DNA of 45,959 nucleotides from Mesohalobacter salilacus (GCA_003931895.1 RRZV01000029.1:1-45959); one strand, 5' to 3'; counted from the stretch's first letter, positions 27,002-35,531 are shown. The notes: generated from the sequence alone by a model not told the origin. Numbers and translations: made by a program.

Positions 27002-28942
27002 TTATCCGTTAAAAGTGCGTTTTTGCGCATTAACTTCTTTATTAATTAAATCTGAAAAATCGTTGATACTCATTTCTCCTAAATCTTCTCCACCATGTTT
27101 TCTAATCGAAACTGTTTGATTATCAACTTCATTCTCTCCAACAATGATCATAAAAGGAATTTTTTGGGTTTCCGCATCACGGATTTTTTTACCCATTGTT
27201 TCACTTCTGTTATCAATGCGGGCGCGAATTTCGTGTTTTTTAAGCAAATTTAAAACTTTTTTAGAATAATTTTCATATTTCTCACTGATTGATAATATGA
27301 TAGCTTGCTCATTGGTTAACCACAGTGGAAAGTTACCTGCAGTGTGCTCCAATAAAATAGCTATAAAGCGTTCCATACTGCCAAATGGAGCACGATGAAT
27401 CATCACAGGTCTATGTGTCTCGTTATCAGAGCCTTTATAAGTTAAATTAAAGCGTTCTGGTAGGTTGTAATCGACTTGTATCGTACCGAGTTGCCATTCA
27501 CGCTGCAATGCATCTTTGACCATAAAGTCTAATTTTGGACCATAAAATGCAGCTTCTCCGGTTTCTACGTGATAATTGAGATTTTTGTCTTTTGCGGCTT
27601 TAAGGATGGCGTCTTCAGCTTTTTGCCAATTATCTTCAGAACCAATGTATTTTTCTTTATTATCAGGATCTCTTAGAGAGACTTGTGCTGTAAAATTTTC
27701 AAATCCAAGAGAACCAAAGACGTAGAGTACAAGATCAATTACTTTTTTAAATTCTTCATCAAGTTGATCAGGTGTACAGAAAATATGGGCATCGTCTTGA
27801 GTAAATCCTCTAACCCTTGTTAAGCCGTGAAGCTCGCCACTTTGTTCATAGCGGTAAACCGTGCCAAATTCGGCATAGCGTTTAGGTAAATCTTTATAAC
27901 TCCACGCTGCTGAATTGTATATTTCGCAGTGGTGGGGGCAATTCATAGGTTTTAGAAGAAACTCTTCATCGTCTTTTGGGGTTTTTATAGGCTGAAAACT
28001 ATCTTCACCATATTTTTCATAGTGTCCAGAAGTGACATATAAATCTTTATGACCAATATGTGGGGAGATGACTTGCTCGTAACCTGCTATTTGTTGGGCA
28101 TCTTTTAGAAAATTTTCAAGGCGTTCACGAAGTGCTGCTCCTTTTGGTAGCCAAAGTGGCAAACCTTGACCAACTTTTTGTGAAAATGTAAATAACTCAA
28201 GAGCTTTACCAAGTTTTCTGTGGTCTCTTTTTTTGGCTTCTTCCAACATATCAAGATACTCTTTAAGCATCTTTTGCTTAGGAAAAGCGATACCGTAAAC
28301 CCGTGTGAGTTGAGGATTGGTTTCATCGCCTCGCCAATACGCACCAGCAGCACTCAGAAGTTTAACCGCTTTAATGAATCCCGTATGTGGAATATGACCG
28401 CCACGACATAAGTCGGTGAAATCGTCGTGGTCACAAAAGGTAATTTCGCCGTCTTCCAGATTTTCAATGAGTTCAGTTTTAAACGGATTAGATTTATAAT
28501 AGTCTAAAGCGGCTTGTTTTGAAACTTCTCTGAGTTTAAACTCGTGTTTTTGCCGAGCAATTTCAAGTATGGTTTTTTCAATTTTGGGAAAATCTTTTTC
28601 AGAAATACTCTCTTCGCCAAAATCTATATCGTAATAAAAGCCTTGATCAATGGCTGGACCAATAGTCAGTTTGGCATTTGGGTAAAATTTTAATATCGCT
28701 TGTGCCATCAAGTGTGCAGCAGAATGCCAAAGGGCTTTTTTACCTTCTTTATCATTAAAAGTATAAAGCACTAATTTTCCGTCTTCATTTAAAGGTGTTG
28801 AGGCTTCAACGGTTTTACCATTATACGACGCTGAAACTACATTTCTTGCCAGTCCGTGGCTTATACTTTGAGCGACATCAAAAGGCGTTGAACTGCGCTC
28901 CACTTGTTTTACGCTACCATCTGGTAATGTGATATTGATCAT
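27002..28942 (-). CDS. thrS: Threonyl-tRNA synthetase
   Basis: Class II synthetase charging tRNA-Thr. Domain order is TGS ([13 protein letters not shown]), the editing domain with [12 protein letters not shown] and GGHIPHTG, the catalytic core ([38 protein letters not shown]) and the anticodon-binding domain. I choose the ATG at 28942 (646 aa), where the TGS domain begins, over 28963. A TATCTTTG box on the minus strand at 28968-28961 implies a very short leader and supports this start. Confidence 0.95.
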   Translation of the reverse strand: MINITLPDGSVKQVERSSTPFDVAQSISHGLARNVVSASYNGKTVEASTPLNEDGKLVLYTFNDKEGKKALWHSAAHLMAQAILKFYPNAKLTIGPAIDQGFYYDIDFGEESISEKDFPKIEKTILEIARQKHEFKLREVSKQAALDYYKSNPFKTELIENLEDGEITFCDHDDFTDLCRGGHIPHTGFIKAVKLLSAAGAYWRGDETNPQLTRVYGIAFPKQKMLKEYLDMLEEAKKRDHRKLGKALELFTFSQKVGQGLPLWLPKGAALRERLENFLKDAQQIAGYEQVISPHIGHKDLYVTSGHYEKYGEDSFQPIKTPKDDEEFLLKPMNCPHHCEIYNSAAWSYKDLPKRYAEFGTVYRYEQSGELHGLTRVRGFTQDDAHIFCTPDQLDEEFKKVIDLVLYVFGSLGFENFTAQVSLRDPDNKEKYIGSEDNWQKAEDAILKAAKDKNLNYHVETGEAAFYGPKLDFMVKDALQREWQLGTIQVDYNLPERFNLTYKGSDNETHRPVMIHRAPFGSMERFIAILLEHTAGNFPLWLTNEQAIILSISEKYENYSKKVLNLLKKHEIRARIDNRSETMGKKIRDAETQKIPFMIIVGENEVDNQTVSIRKHGGEDLGEMSINDFSDLINKEVNAQKRTFNG

Positions 28943-29098
28943 GAATCCAAAAATTTTAGGCAAAGATAATCAAGTGATGAGTTTTGGTTGGATTTGGGGT
29001 AGGAAATTTTGAATTATAAATTTTAAATGATTCTAAGTTTTTTTAAAACTTTAAAAATAATTATGCTATTATGACAATGATTTATTGCTACATTTTCA

Positions 29099-29168
29099 CA
29101 TTACCAAATCATCACATTACCCCATTACCAAATCATCACATTACCCCATTACCAAATTACCACATTAA
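29099..29168. repeat. 24-bp tandem repeat, CATTACCAAATCATCACATTACCC
   Basis: Two identical units of 24 bp (29099-29122, 29123-29146) and a diverged third that runs into the stop codon of the regulator gene at 29165. A related stretch, AAATTGCCACATTAC, occurs at 35516-35530 ahead of the HlyD-type gene, at the other end of the peptide locus. Confidence 0.75.
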
Positions 29169-29506
29169 TCTTCTTCAAGTTTCTTAATCCTTGCTTCCAG
29201 CATTTCAATATATTTTTGCTGTGAATCGAGTAATGCTTTAGGAACGGTGTAAACTTTTTGAGTGCCGTGGTTTATACCAATAGATTGATCTTTACAATCT
29301 ATATGGTAACGGGCGTCATGCTCATAAATTTCATCTAAATGCACTTCTAGAATATCCGCCAATTTCATCCATTCATCAGGTTTGATGTGAGAGATGCCTT
29401 TTTCTCGGCGATTATAACTCGATACATTCATACAGAGGTAATCTGCTAACTGTTGCTGAGAAAAGCCTTTTTGTTTTCGGGTGGTAATGAGTTTTGTTTT
29501 TTACAT
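29165..29506 (-). pseudogene. Xre-type HTH regulator with stop at codon 2
   Basis: Reading from the ATG at 29506, the second codon is TAA; the frame then runs on as KTKLITTRKQKGFSQQQLAD, DYLCMNVSSYNRREKG and a C-terminal coiled coil to 29165. The HTH is complete only if translation begins before residue 25, since the internal ATG at 29431 lies inside the recognition region. A single base change from AAA would give the TAA. It could be a recent pseudogene, a non-AUG start, or a sequence error. It is divergent from the VKOR gene and so is its likely regulator. Confidence 0.65.
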
Positions 29507-29520
29507 GGCAAGTAATTATT

Positions 29521-29550
29521 GCGTAAATATGCAAATATAATTGCAAAATA
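29521..29550. promoter_or_regulatory. Phased GCAAATAT-type repeats in the divergent promoter
   Basis: GCGTAAATAT, GCAAATATAA and TTGCAAAATA follow each other at about 10-bp spacing, one per helical turn. They overlap a TATATTTG box on the minus strand (29539-29532) serving the HTH gene. They are candidate operators for that regulator. Confidence 0.4.
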
Positions 29551-29590
29551 AAAAATTAGATATTTTAAAGACAACTCATAATTTAGTAGC

Positions 29591-31171
29591 ATGTCTTTTT
29601 CGTCTCATATATTACATGAATTTGTAGAGCTCAACAAATACGATGTTAGTTTTGCTGAAATAAATCGTTTACTGAAAAGCGATATTAGCGATGGTATGCA
29701 GCCTATAACGAATACTTTAGACTTATTAGATATTCCTAATTTAGCTATTGAGTTGCCTAAAAGTTCTTTCAACCAATTGCCAAATTGCTTTATTGCCCAA
29801 GTCAAACAAGATGAGAAATACAATTTCGTTCTAGTATGCAAAGCAAAGGATGATAATAATGTTGAAATTAATTATGGTGACAATGAAAAAAATTCAAAAG
29901 CAATAGATGAATTCTTAGAACATTGGACAGGAAAGGCTATAGTTGCCGAAGAAAATAAAAATCTTAAAAAACCCTCTTTAGAAGGAAAAGACTTTTATAA
30001 AGTGACATTAATTGTTGGAATTGTTTTATTACTATCATATTTGTTCAGGGTTTATAATGACCTTACAATTTTAATTTATGCCATTTTTTCATTCATTGGT
30101 TTTGGTTTGAGTTTGCTTATTTTAAAAGAAAAATATGGCAACATTGGCCAACCCTCACAATACTGCTCTATAAATAATAATACCAGTTGTAACGCTGTGT
30201 TAAACTCTAAATACGCTAAACTTTTTAACACTGTTGATTTGAGTGATGTAACAGTAGTTTACTTTGCTTTTATAACACTGGGGCTTTTTTCAGGAGCTTT
30301 AAATGTATTACACTTATCCTTTTCTGTTCTTTCAATACCAATTATAATTTACTCTGTTTACTTTCAATATTTTAAAATACAAAAATGGTGTCCCTTGTGT
30401 TTAGGAATTGCATTTGTATTAGTAGCTCAATCTGTTTTATTGGGTATTGATTACACTAAATCTTTGAGCATGAACACCTCTCAGTTTTTATACCATTTCA
30501 GTCTCCTTGCAGTGATTTTGGTAGCTTGGTTTCATATCAAAACATTATTAAAAACGTATTCAAAGTACGAAGGCTTGATGATTGAAAATTTGAAATTTAG
30601 AAGAAATCATAAGTTATTTGTGCCATTTTACGATAGTCTAAAACCAATTGAGAGTGAAATTGACCAAAAATTTACTATTTGCCTAGGCAATAAAAATACT
30701 GCAAATACCATTACAATAATTACGAATCCCTTTTGTCAATTTTGTAAGAAAGCACATAAAACTTATATGGAATTATTAAACGAACATCAAAATGACATAC
30801 AATTTAAAGTTGTGTTTTTATTGACCGAAAGAAATCCTAATAAAATTAAAGTTTTTGTTTTAAAAAATCTCGTAGGTATTTATAAAGAACAAGGTGAATT
30901 AGGTTTTGCTAAAGCATTGAACGATTGGTTTGAAAGTAGAAACCCAAAACAATGGCTTGAGAGGTGGGAAGTGAATACAAAAAATACTGAACTAATATTG
31001 AAAGAACATATCAAATGGTGTAATATCAATAACATACTTAAAACACCAAGTATTTTGCTCAATGGAAAATTATTTCCTGAGTCTTACCATATCACCGATA
31101 TTAAACATTTTATAGAACCAATTTTTTATAAACATACAGAATATAACAATACACTTGCAAGTAAGACGTAG
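29591..31171 (+). CDS. C39-like / VKOR / thioredoxin-fold fusion, disulfide-forming membrane protein
   Basis: 526 aa. Residues 1-125 resemble the C39 peptidase fold (ending EFLEHWTGKAIVAEE) but lack the catalytic Cys and His, so this is a dead, probably leader-binding domain. Residues 135-320 form a VKOR-type membrane domain with Cys192/Cys200 and the active-site WCPLC (Cys267, Cys270). Residues 360-526 are a thioredoxin/DsbA-like domain with FCQFC (Cys382, Cys385) and a cis-Pro (TP at 485-486). It should oxidise cysteines in exported proteins. The precursor with four cysteines is encoded 51 bp downstream. Confidence 0.85.
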   Translation: MSFSSHILHEFVELNKYDVSFAEINRLLKSDISDGMQPITNTLDLLDIPNLAIELPKSSFNQLPNCFIAQVKQDEKYNFVLVCKAKDDNNVEINYGDNEKNSKAIDEFLEHWTGKAIVAEENKNLKKPSLEGKDFYKVTLIVGIVLLLSYLFRVYNDLTILIYAIFSFIGFGLSLLILKEKYGNIGQPSQYCSINNNTSCNAVLNSKYAKLFNTVDLSDVTVVYFAFITLGLFSGALNVLHLSFSVLSIPIIIYSVYFQYFKIQKWCPLCLGIAFVLVAQSVLLGIDYTKSLSMNTSQFLYHFSLLAVILVAWFHIKTLLKTYSKYEGLMIENLKFRRNHKLFVPFYDSLKPIESEIDQKFTICLGNKNTANTITIITNPFCQFCKKAHKTYMELLNEHQNDIQFKVVFLLTERNPNKIKVFVLKNLVGIYKEQGELGFAKALNDWFESRNPKQWLERWEVNTKNTELILKEHIKWCNINNILKTPSILLNGKLFPESYHITDIKHFIEPIFYKHTEYNNTLASKT

Positions 31172-31222
31172 TCCTAAGCGTCTCTAATGGTTTAGGAATA
31201 AATTAATTAAATACTTTAAATT

Positions 31223-31498
31223 ATGTTAAACAACATTTTAAATCAGGAAGGTGTTGTTGTTTTAGACAAAAAGCAACAAGCAAAAGTAAACGGTGGTGAA
31301 AAATGCGCCTATGTTTCTGGTTGGAGTCCAAGTGATGCCATGGATAACGGTCAATTTTTTGAAAACGATGGCCCAGGTTCAAACACCTATAATGGCGGTA
31401 ATACTGCACTAACTTGTAAAATTAGATGCAGACCGTCATTTTTAGGTATTGGATTAGGTAGTTGGGGTGATGTTCAGGATGTTCCCTGTAGACCTTAA
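31223..31498 (+). CDS. Double-glycine-leader peptide precursor, four cysteines
   Basis: 91 aa. Residues 1-25 form a leader ending KKQQAKVNGG, the double-Gly type that C39 peptidases cut. The 66-aa core is rich in Gly, Asn and Ser, with Cys28, Cys65, Cys69 and Cys89, so two disulfides are possible. It contains Trp34 and Trp81 and ends in VPCRP. I know no characterised bacteriocin with this core. Context (disulfide enzyme upstream, C39 exporter and adaptor downstream) makes a secreted peptide, antimicrobial or signal, the best reading; activity is unknown. Confidence 0.8.
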   Translation: MLNNILNQEGVVVLDKKQQAKVNGGEKCAYVSGWSPSDAMDNGQFFENDGPGSNTYNGGNTALTCKIRCRPSFLGIGLGSWGDVQDVPCRP

Positions 31499-31510
31499 GT
31501 ATGAAAAATA

Positions 31511-31542
31511 AAGAAGCTATCTTTATATAAAGGTAGCTTCTT
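31511..31542 (+). terminator. Hairpin directly after the precursor gene
   Basis: A 14-bp stem (AAGAAGCTA, one G-T pair, CTTT / AAAG, TAGCTTCTT) with a 4-nt loop, 12 bp past the precursor stop. Only a short T stretch lies in its right arm (CTTCTT), so it may be a partial terminator that lets some transcription reach the exporter, or a 3' stabiliser of the precursor message. Confidence 0.6.
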
Positions 31543-31555
31543 AAACAAATTGATT

Positions 31556-32461
31556 ATGAAAATAATATATCTAATTATTTTTTTATTTTCTGTGAGCATT
31601 TCTGCTCAAAGTAGCATAAAAATAAGCCTATTTTCTAAAAAAGATTCAACTTTTATTGAAAATGCTTTTATTTATAAAGATAATAACTTAGTGTCATATT
31701 CAGATAAAAAAGGTGTGTTTAAAATAAAAAATACTGACTTTAAAAGCATCACTATTAATCACCTTAGTTTTAAAAGCATTTCTTTAAATAGAAAAGATGT
31801 ATATAATAACAAAAAAATTTATCTCATTGAAAAAAATGAAGCCTTAGATGAAGTAACTATCAATAGTAAAGAAGTTAAAACGGATTTGATTTTACCTAAA
31901 CAATCACTTTGGTCTAAAATAAGTTATAATATAGGACATAAAGCGAATACAAATTCAATTTGTGCAACTTATATTCCCTTTGACAACAAATACAAACACT
32001 CAATTATTAAAAATATTTTGATCGAAACTAGTAAAGGCTACTGGGGTGACCCTAATAAGCAATACATGCCATTTTTAATCAATCTTTACTCAGTAGATTC
32101 CGTTAGTAAACTCCCTAATAAGCAATTGATAACAGATTCAATTTTAGTTTCTAAAAATAAAAATGACAAGAGTAAATATGTAACATATAATGTTGAAAAA
32201 TATTATATAGATTTTCCAGAAGATGGAATTTTTGTTGCGGTTAAAACCCTAAACAAATATCAATACAGAGAATATAGTGATATAAGTAATGAAGCTCCAG
32301 CTTTTAAAGTCATAGATAAATCCAAAAGATCTAAAAGTGTTACTTATTGTAAACATTACCATATAGATGGCACAATTGAAAAAGATTGGATTGATAAAGA
32401 TATACCATTGTTAGGTTTTATTTACAATTTTGGTATAGAAGTAGAATATTATGAAAACTAA
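31556..32461 (+). CDS. Exported protein with carboxypeptidase-regulatory-like domain
   Basis: About 301 aa from the ATG at 31556; a TTG two codons earlier is less likely. A signal peptide (MKIIYLIIFLFSVSISAQS) is followed by a beta-sandwich domain of the CarboxypepD_reg-like type to about residue 100 (the FIENAFIYKDNNLVSYSDKKG pattern), ending in LDEVTI. The rest (about 110-301) is beta-rich and unrecognised, with the segment YIDFPEDGIFVAVKTLN. It stands between precursor and exporter, so a role in immunity, anchoring or maturation is possible but unsupported. Confidence 0.65.
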   Translation: MKIIYLIIFLFSVSISAQSSIKISLFSKKDSTFIENAFIYKDNNLVSYSDKKGVFKIKNTDFKSITINHLSFKSISLNRKDVYNNKKIYLIEKNEALDEVTINSKEVKTDLILPKQSLWSKISYNIGHKANTNSICATYIPFDNKYKHSIIKNILIETSKGYWGDPNKQYMPFLINLYSVDSVSKLPNKQLITDSILVSKNKNDKSKYVTYNVEKYYIDFPEDGIFVAVKTLNKYQYREYSDISNEAPAFKVIDKSKRSKSVTYCKHYHIDGTIEKDWIDKDIPLLGFIYNFGIEVEYYEN

Positions 32462-32510
32462 AATTTAATTGAATTTTCTTTAATATTAGTTTAATCTTTA
32501 CATTAAATAT

Positions 32511-34787
32511 TTGGTTAATTTTCCTCATTACAATCAACCCGACGCCAAAGACTGCGGCCCAACCTGTTTAAAAATAATTTCAAAGCACTTTGGTAAAAAC
32601 ATTCCATTACAACAGCTCCGCAACCTCACCCAAACCACAAGAAGTGGGAGTAGTCTCTTAAACCTCAGTGAAGCTTTTGAGGACATTGGTTTTAGAACCT
32701 TAGGAGTCAAATTAAGTCTTTCTAGATTACTTGACGCACCTTTGCCTTGTATTGTGCATTGGAACAAAAATCATTATGTAGTTTTATATAAATGCCCATC
32801 TTCCGTCTCCCCTGCTTCGACTTCGCTCAGCACAAGAAAGGGAAGAAACTTATTAAAATCCCCCTTTGGGGGAATTAAAGGGGGCTTTTATGTAAGTGAT
32901 CCAGCCCATGGCTTGTTAAAATACACTCAAGAAGAATTCTTAAAACATTGGATAGGCAACAACGCCACAGCAGAAACCGAAGAAGGAGTTGCCTTACTTA
33001 TAGAACCCACAGCGAAGTTCTATGACACCGAATTTAAAACGGAAGCTGAGCGGAGCCAAAGCTTTGGTTTTAAGTTTCTTTCAAAATACATTTTTAGATA
33101 TAAGCAGTTTCTTTGGCAATTGGTCATCGGGTTAATCGCCTCGAGTTTACTTCAACTTATTTTTCCATTCTTAACCCAAAGTGTTGTCGATGTTGGGATT
33201 AAAAACCAGGATATTCATTTTATTTATTTGATTCTATTTGCGCAGTTAGCCTTGTTTATAGGCAGAACATCTATTGAAGTCATCCGCAGTTGGATTTTGT
33301 TGCATTTGAGCACACGTATCAATATTTCGTTAGTCTCAGATTTTTTTATCAAACTCATGAAGTTGCCCATCGCCTTTTTTGATACGCGTATGACGGGAGA
33401 TATTTTACAACGTATCAATGACCATAGACGTATAGAACGTATTTTAACGACTTCGTCTTTAAACGTGTTGTTTTCTATGGTCAATTTAGTGGTGTTTAGC
33501 ATTGTTTTGGCGTATTATAGTTTGTTGCTGTTTGGTATTTTTATGTTAGGCAGTGTGTTGTATTTTTTATGGATTGTCATTTTTCTAAAAAAACGTCGTG
33601 ATTTAGATTATAAACGTTTTTCAGAAGTCAGCCAAGAGCAAAGCAAAGTGATTGAGCTCATCAACGGCATGCAGGAAATCAAACTCCACAACGCCGAGAA
33701 ACAAAAACGCTGGTCTTGGGAGTTTGTGCAAGCCCGACTGTTTAAAGTGTCTATTGAGGGTTTAGCGCTTGAGCAATACCAAAGTGTAGGTTCAGGGTTT
33801 ATCAATGAAGTTAAAAATATTTTAATCACCGTATTGTCTGCTAAGCTGGTGATAGACGGCGAAATCACCTTAGGGATGATGCTCGCTGTGAGTTATATCG
33901 TCGGTCAACTCAACTCGCCAATAGCACAACTTATTAATTTTATACGAGAAGTTCAGGATGCTAAAATTTCATTAGATCGTCTTTCTGAAATTCATAATAA
34001 AGAAGACGAAGAGACACCTGGGCAACAAAAAATCAGTGATATTCCGCCGTCCAGTGCAATGAGTTTAAATCAAGTGTCTTTTAGATACATTGGCTCTGAT
34101 GAAATGGTCTTAAAAGAATTAGATTTGGTCATACCTGCCAATAAAGTGACGGCAATTGTCGGGGTAAGTGGTAGTGGTAAAACCACCTTGATGAAACTTT
34201 TACTTAAATTTTACGACCCGATTGAAGGCACAATTGAACTTGGAAAACTCAATATGAAAAATGTCTCTCAAACCACTTGGCGTGACGAATGTGGTGTGGT
34301 GATGCAGGAAGGCTATATTTTTAATGATAGTATAGCGAGCAATATTGCCGTTGGCGAAGATTATATTGATAAGCAGAAGTTAGCCCATGCTGTAGATGTT
34401 GCCAACATCAAAGATTTTATTGAGAGCTTACCGCTGTCTTACAATACCAAAATTGGTATGGAAGGCGTGGGCATTAGCACCGGACAAAAGCAACGTTTGC
34501 TTATTGCCAGAGCCGTTTACAAAAATCCTAATTTTTTGTTTTTCGATGAAGCTACATCTGCGTTAGATGCCAATAACGAAAAAATCATCATGGAAAAGTT
34601 AGACGAATTTTTTGAAAACAAAACCGTAGTCGTTATAGCCCATCGTTTAAGCACTGTAAAAAATGCCCATCAAATCGTGGTTTTAGATCAAGGTAAAATT
34701 GTTGAAGTTGGTAGCCATATAGCATTGATAAAGCAAAAAGGGAATTATTATAATTTGGTGAAAAATCAATTGGAGTTGGGGAGTTAA
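32511..34787 (+). CDS. Peptidase-containing ABC exporter (C39 type)
   Basis: 758 aa. The N-terminal C39 peptidase has Gln9, catalytic Cys15 (KDCGPTC), His88 (NHYVVL) and Asp130 (VSDPAHG). A membrane domain follows (about 190-480), then an ATPase with Walker A GVSGSGKTT (551-559), signature GISTGQKQR and Walker B FLFFDEATSALD, then AHRLSTV. It should cut the double-Gly leader and export the core. The start is TTG: the family N-terminus (NFPHYNQPDAKDCGPTC) begins right there and the frame is closed upstream. Residues 95-125 are an in-frame repeat insertion between the active-site His and Asp. Confidence 0.93.
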   Translation: MVNFPHYNQPDAKDCGPTCLKIISKHFGKNIPLQQLRNLTQTTRSGSSLLNLSEAFEDIGFRTLGVKLSLSRLLDAPLPCIVHWNKNHYVVLYKCPSSVSPASTSLSTRKGRNLLKSPFGGIKGGFYVSDPAHGLLKYTQEEFLKHWIGNNATAETEEGVALLIEPTAKFYDTEFKTEAERSQSFGFKFLSKYIFRYKQFLWQLVIGLIASSLLQLIFPFLTQSVVDVGIKNQDIHFIYLILFAQLALFIGRTSIEVIRSWILLHLSTRINISLVSDFFIKLMKLPIAFFDTRMTGDILQRINDHRRIERILTTSSLNVLFSMVNLVVFSIVLAYYSLLLFGIFMLGSVLYFLWIVIFLKKRRDLDYKRFSEVSQEQSKVIELINGMQEIKLHNAEKQKRWSWEFVQARLFKVSIEGLALEQYQSVGSGFINEVKNILITVLSAKLVIDGEITLGMMLAVSYIVGQLNSPIAQLINFIREVQDAKISLDRLSEIHNKEDEETPGQQKISDIPPSSAMSLNQVSFRYIGSDEMVLKELDLVIPANKVTAIVGVSGSGKTTLMKLLLKFYDPIEGTIELGKLNMKNVSQTTWRDECGVVMQEGYIFNDSIASNIAVGEDYIDKQKLAHAVDVANIKDFIESLPLSYNTKIGMEGVGISTGQKQRLLIARAVYKNPNFLFFDEATSALDANNEKIIMEKLDEFFENKTVVVIAHRLSTVKNAHQIVVLDQGKIVEVGSHIALIKQKGNYYNLVKNQLELGS
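32793..32885. repeat. In-frame palindromic repeat inside the exporter gene
   Basis: 93 bp (31 codons) unlike its surroundings. The first part contains CTTCGACTTCGCTCAGC, and the second has AAAATCCCCCTTT / AAAGGGGGCTTTT hairpin arms with one mismatch. Both look like flavobacterial intergenic repeats. The reading frame is kept. They separate strands that normally join directly (VVLYK to FYVSDPAHG). Confidence 0.75.
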
Positions 34788-34888
34788 TGAGGAAATTTAA
34801 TTATTTAGTTTGGAAGAATGCTCAATAGAACGATGAATGAAAATTACAGCTTTTATATAACCGAAAGAATTACTTAAATTTACAGAAA

Positions 34889-34904
34889 TATTTAATATTA
34901 AATA
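34889..34904. promoter_or_regulatory. Palindromic operator candidate of the second TA pair
   Basis: TATTTAATATTAAATA is a perfect 16-bp palindrome ending 2 bp before the antitoxin ATG. Symmetric AT-rich runs can arise by chance, so this is tentative. Confidence 0.4.
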
Positions 34905-34906
34905 AA

Positions 34907-35125
34907 ATGGAAGCTTTAGAATTTAAATCAAAAATTGAAAATAATAAAATACAAATCCCTAAACATGTAAAGTCTAAACTTCTTTTTAATCAATACAAAA
35001 ACGTAAGGATAATTGTTCTTTTAGAAGATGGTGATGATGTTGAAGAAAAAGGGTTTAAACATATGGCTAGCGAGGCATTTTTTGAAGGCTACGCTCTTTC
35101 AGATTCTGTTTATGATGATGATTAA
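34907..35125 (+). CDS. Antitoxin-like partner of the PemK-type toxin
   Basis: 72 aa. The N-terminal part (FKSKIENNKIQIPKHVK) is reminiscent of an AbrB-like or related DNA-binding strand pattern, and the C-terminal tail is acidic (SDSVYDDD). It lies 18 bp ahead of the toxin gene. The pairing is from context and size; the family is not firmly recognised. Confidence 0.6.
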   Translation: MEALEFKSKIENNKIQIPKHVKSKLLFNQYKNVRIIVLLEDGDDVEEKGFKHMASEAFFEGYALSDSVYDDD

Positions 35126-35143
35126 TCGAAAATCAATACGCTC

Positions 35144-35464
35144 ATGAAAAATTTTGATTTAGGCGACATTGTTTTAATTAAATTTCCTTTTACAGGTCAA
35201 CAAAATTTTAAAAAAAGACCTGCATTAGTTTTGAAAGATTTTGGTGATGATATTATAGTTTGTAGAATTACATCTAAAATATACCATTCAGATTATGACA
35301 TACTCATAGAGGACTGGGAAGCCTCTCAACTTAAACTAAAATCTGTAGTTCGTGTCCATAAAATTGCAACTTTAGAAAAAACTATGGTAGATAAAGTATT
35401 GAAACCCGTAAATGCCGGCATAAAAGCCAAGATCAGAGAAAATTTTATAAAACTAATTGAGTAA
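35144..35464 (+). CDS. PemK/MazF-family toxin
   Basis: 106 aa. The opening FDLGDIVLIKFPFTGQQNFKKRPALVL is the family start, with the Arg-Pro of the RPALVL block. The segment SVVRVHKIATLEKTMV corresponds to the later conserved region. It is more diverged from the MazF at 11884-12207 than expected for a recent duplicate. It sits between the exporter and its adaptor, so the pair was probably inserted into a working operon, or it stabilises the locus. Confidence 0.78.
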   Translation: MKNFDLGDIVLIKFPFTGQQNFKKRPALVLKDFGDDIIVCRITSKIYHSDYDILIEDWEASQLKLKSVVRVHKIATLEKTMVDKVLKPVNAGIKAKIRENFIKLIE

Positions 35465-35531
35465 AGTTAAACATTGGTCAGTTATATATCTTATTCACAG
35501 CTTATCCTATTAGCAAATTGCCACATTACTA

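Noticed and set aside
29099-29168. Possible CRISPR array
   Set aside because: Units are directly adjacent without spacers and there are no cas genes in the window.
31221-31409. 62-aa minus-strand frame over the precursor gene
   Set aside because: It is antisense to the double-Gly precursor; its His/Arg/Leu composition is what the complement of that gene would give.
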